From contig NC_056735.1 of the NCBI RefSeq assembly GCF_019279795.1, positions 1,943,750,321-1,943,814,320 on the forward strand: a stretch of DNA of 64,000 nucleotides, read 5' to 3'. The notes under the pieces were generated by a model. It was not told the origin of the DNA. It made no database searches and saw only the letters and a program-made list of their open reading frames with translations. The stretch is from Protopterus annectens. Lineage: Eukaryota > Chordata > Ceratodontiformes > Protopteridae. A program made the position numbers and the translations under genes. Below are positions 60,630 to 64,000 of this stretch, one piece after another (the first letter of the stretch is position 1; every line of letters starts with the position of its first letter).

Positions 60630-63194
60630 TTGTATGTAGAGTGTCGGACAGAGTGATGTTTATGAAGCTGGGAATTGATGGTGTAATGATGAATGTTGCT
60701 AGTGCATATGCTCCACACGTTGGGTGTACGATGGATGAGAAAGAAAAAATTTTGGAGTGAATTGGATGAAATGGTGATGACTGTACCCAAGGGTGAGAGA
60801 CTAGTGATTGGAGCAGATTTCAATGGGCATGGTGGTGAAGGGAACAGAGGGGATGAGGAAGTGATGGGTAGGTATGGTGTTAAACAAAGGAATGCAGAAA
60901 GTCAGATGGTAGTGGATTTTGCAAAAAGGATGGACATGGCTGTGATGAATACGTATTTTAACAAGAGGGAGGAGCATAGGGTGACATACAAGAGTAGAGG
61001 AAGATGCACACAGATGGATTGTATCTTATGTAGAAGGGCCAGTCTGAAGGAGATTGGAGACTGTAAAATGTTGGAAGGAGAAAGTGGGGTTAGGCAGCAT
61101 AGGATGGTGGTTTGTAGGATGACATTGGTGATCAAGAAGAGGAGGATGAGTGTGAGGAGAGCACCAGGGATCAAATGATGGAAATTGAAAAAGGATAATT
61201 GTGAGGTGGAGTTCAGGGAAGAGTTAAGACAGGCACTGGGTGGCAGTGAAGAGTTACTGAATAGCTGGGTAACTACAGCAGAGCTAGTAAGAGAGATGGC
61301 TAGAAAGGTGCTTGGTGTGAGATCTGGAAAGAGAAAGGAGGACAAGGAGACCTGGTGGTGGAATGAAGAAATACAGGAGAGTATACAGAGAAAGAGGTTG
61401 GCGAAGAAGAAGTGGGATTGTTAAAGAGATGAAGAAAGCAGACAAGAGTATAAGGAGATGAGGTGCATGGCAAAGAGAGAGATGGCAAAGGCTAAGGAAA
61501 AGGCGTATGAAGAGCTGTATAAAAGGTTGGACACTAAGGAGGGAGAAAAGGACCTGTACTGATTGGCTAGACAGAGGGACCAAGCTAGTAAAGATATGCA
61601 GCAGGTAAGGGTGATAAAGGATAATGAGGGAAACGTACTCACAAGCGAGGCGAGTGTGTTGAGCCTTTGAGGGGTTGATGAATGAAGAGAATGAGAGGGA
61701 GAGAAGGTTGGATGATGTGTGGATAGTGAATCATGACGTGCAGTGGATTAGCAAGGAGGAAGTAAGGATAGCTATGAAGAGGATGAAGAACGGAAAGGCT
61801 GTTGGTCCAGATGACATACCTGTGGAAGCATGGAGGTGTTTATTTAGGTGAAATGGCAGTGGAGTTTTTAACTAGATTGTTTAATGAAATCTTGGAAAGT
61901 GAGAAGATGCCTGAGGAATGGAGGAAAAAGTGTTTTGGTTCCGATTTTTTAGAATAAGGGAGATGTGCAGAGCTGGGGTAACTACAGAGGGATTAAATTG
62001 ATCAGTCACAGCATAAAGTTATGGGAAAGAGTAGTGGAAGCTAGGTTAAGAAGGGACGTGATGATTAGTGATCAGCAGTATGGTTTCATGCTGGGAAAGA
62101 GTACTACAGATGCAATGTTTGCTCTGAGAGTGTTGATAGAGAAGTACAGAGAAAGTCAGAAGGCATTGCATTGTATCTTTGTGGATTTAGAGAAAGCATA
62201 TGACAGGGTGCCTAGAGGGAATTCGTGGTATTGTATGAGGAAGTTGGGAGTGTCACAAAAGTATGTAAGAGTGGTACAGGATATGTACGAGGGTGGTGTG
62301 ACAGTGGTGAGGTCTGCGGTGGGAGTGACTGATGCATTTAAGGTAGAGGTGGGATTACATCAAGGATCAGCTCGGAGCCCTTTCTTATTTGCAATGGTGA
62401 TGGACAGGTTGACAGACGAGATCAGACAGGAGTCCCCGTGGACTATGATGTTTGCAGATGACATTGTGATCTGTAGTGAGAGTAGGAAACAGGTTGAGGA
62501 GACCCTGGAGAGGTGGAGATATGCTCTAGAGAGAAGAGGAATGAAGGTCAGCAGTACTAAGACAGAATATATGTGTGTGAATGAGAGGGAGGATAGAGGA
62601 ATGGTGAGGATGCAGGGAGTAGAGGTGGGGAAGGTGGATGAGTTTAAGTACTTGGGATCAACAGTTCAGAGTAATGGTGAGTGTGGAAGAGAGGTAAAGA
62701 AGAGAGTACAGGCAGGATGGAGTGGGTGGAGAAGAGTGTCAGGAGTGATTTGTGACAGACGAGTACCAGTAAGAGTGAAAGGGAAGGTCTACAAGAGGGT
62801 AGTGAGACCAGCTATGTTATATGGGTTGGCGACAGTGGCACTGACAAAAAGGCAGGAGTCAGAGCTTGACGTGGCAGAGTTGAAGATGTTAAGATTTGCA
62901 CTGGGTGTGACAAGGATGGACAGGATTAGGAATAAGTATATTAGAGGGTCAGCCCAGGTTGGAAGGTTTGGAGACAAAGCCAGAGAGACAAAATTACGTT
63001 GGTTTGGATATGTGCTGAGGAGGGATGCAGAGTATATTGGGAAAAAGATGCTAAGATAAGGTTTATGGATGTGGTGAGAGAGGACATGCAGGTGGTTGGT
63101 CTGACAGAGTAAGATGCAGAGGACATGAAGAGTTGGAAACAGTTGATCTGCTGTGGTGACCCCTATCAGGATCAGCCAAAAGAAGAAGAAGAAG
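60630..63194 (+). mobile_element. RTE-family LINE, 5'-truncated, with 12-bp target duplication
   Basis: A 2.57-kb RTE-type LINE in sense direction lies between perfect 12-base direct repeats atactagcatgt (60618-60629 and 63195-63206). The 5' end is truncated within the endonuclease. The 3' end is short, with a gtggtgacccctatca block and a (gaa)n tail (63179-63194), as is typical of RTE elements. The target duplication is perfect and the frames are long, so this looks like one of the younger insertions of the window. A related shorter copy is at 46558-47052. Confidence 0.93.
60640..63059 (+). pseudogene. RTE endonuclease and reverse transcriptase, partial
   Basis: The endonuclease, without its first part, is at 60640-61178: MNVASAYAPHVG near 60690, LVIGADFNGHGG near 60800 and TYKSRGRCTQMDCIL near 60990, with the family's GADFN block intact. 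A linker continues to about 61900 with several stops. The reverse transcriptase frame (61965-63059, 364 codons) is uninterrupted: NYRGIKLISHSIKLWERV near 61980, QYGFMLGKSTTDAMF near 62080, IFVDLEKAYDRVPR near 62180 (first Asp), VGLHQGSARSPFLF near 62350 and MMFADDIVICSESR near 62445 (both Asp). A C-terminal part ends early at 63059, where the GKRKRGRP block of the 46.9-kb copy has been lost by a small deletion. Confidence 0.9.
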
Positions 63195-63538
63195 ATACTA
63201 GCATGTATTTTGTGAAATATACACAATCTGAAACTCAAATGTCTATTATTATTTGGTGAGTATAATCCTCAATAATTTACTAGAAAACCACACATTTCAG
63301 GAGGAACAGACCAAAAATATGAGGCAAAACTCTAGGCTTTCTGTAAAATTCTGGACAGTTGACAGGTATGGATCTCTATTAGCTTTATTATTCTCTGCCT
63401 ATATTATACTCTGACAGAATACACTGATTTGATTAGCATATGCAGATTTAAACTTTGAACTCTTTGTTATAAATGCCAAATATGAGCAGGATTGATTTGT
63501 ATGTCTGTTATCTATTTATACATCTATGCATTGTTCTA

Positions 63539-63542
<4 letters not shown>

Positions 63543-63605
<63 letters not shown>

Positions 63606-63609
63606 TTGT
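63543..63609. repeat. (TA)n microsatellite followed by T tract
   Basis: About 27 TA units are followed by a run of T. Confidence 0.96.
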
Positions 63610-64000
63610 TTTTATTTTTATTATAATTATTAATCATTGTCATTTTTCATTTTAGCACCTAGGTAAATTCTACTCAGCAGACAATATATTTCTGTGTTGA
63701 CTCTCTATGGTCATTATATAACAACCATGACTATAATAGTATAGCTAAGTTTATGGGATACAGTTACAGTGAGTATTAGGTTTGATTTAAGCTTACAGAG
63801 ATAGTTTGACTGATAGTGCAGGCTTAGTACTTAGTTCATTTTTTTTTATCCTAATCACTGACCTATGTCTAGCCCTCGTCAGGCTAATGTGAAACAATTA
63901 TTTGTCAGAAAGCTAACTGAGAATGCATGAAAGTGTTGAACTATTTTAGCAGCGAGATTCCAAAAGAATTGCTGTCAGTGTAAGCCTGCCCTGATTCTAT
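63610..64000. other. AT-rich end of window, nothing recognised
   Basis: No gene or repeat family is recognised in the last 390 bases. Confidence 0.5.

Overview
The window is eukaryotic and almost wholly made of transposable elements, in a combination (CR1, Tx1/L1-like, RTE and Penelope retroelements, PIF/Harbinger and small hAT-like DNA elements, long microsatellites, no compact genes) that points to a vertebrate with a large repeat-rich genome, such as a lungfish or an amphibian. The species cannot be fixed from the sequence alone. No host protein-coding gene is recognisable.

Layout. 1-2975: three head-to-tail copies of a 1050-bp satellite unit, entering from the left edge. 4585-6150: six full units and one worn unit of a tRNA-derived, SINE-like sequence joined by (CA)n. 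About 6.2-26 kb: an odd CA/TG- and CATG-rich, homopolymer-poor block. A decayed CR1 LINE (8.6-12.72 kb) lies inside it. So does a two-exon Myb-like gene of a PIF/Harbinger transposon on the minus strand, whose second exon sits in a 3.1-kb tandem duplication (12789-19000). The Harbinger nuclease pseudogene follows at 28.3-29.5 kb on the same strand, and a GC-rich candidate element end lies near 30.84-30.98 kb. In such elements the nuclease cuts DNA and the Myb-like partner binds the termini and brings the nuclease in, so the two genes form one functional pair.

At about 31 kb the composition turns sharply AT-rich. The right half is a nest of retroelements. A CR1 copy (about 32.2-36.05 kb) carries a 470-bp near-palindromic MITE with an 8-bp target duplication. 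A Tx1/L1-like LINE (36.5-45.9 kb) is split by a 3.6-kb CR1 copy (40809-44422). Then come a 341-bp MITE (46017-46357) with an 8-bp duplication, an RTE fragment, a CR1 tail, and a CR1 copy (49.87-55.7 kb) split just after its FADD motif by a complete but mutated Penelope-like element (50783-53812) with a 14-bp target duplication. A last CR1 tail follows, and a 5'-truncated RTE LINE (60630-63194) with a 12-bp target duplication. All autonomous copies seen carry stops, frameshifts or missing catalytic parts, so none looks able to move by itself.

The most rewarding leads are the phase-matched splice junction of the Harbinger Myb gene and the duplicated exon whose copy differences fall mostly at CpG sites; the CATG-rich block; the tandem tRNA-SINE array; and the Penelope element with inverted terminal arms, each carrying a hammerhead-like hairpin.
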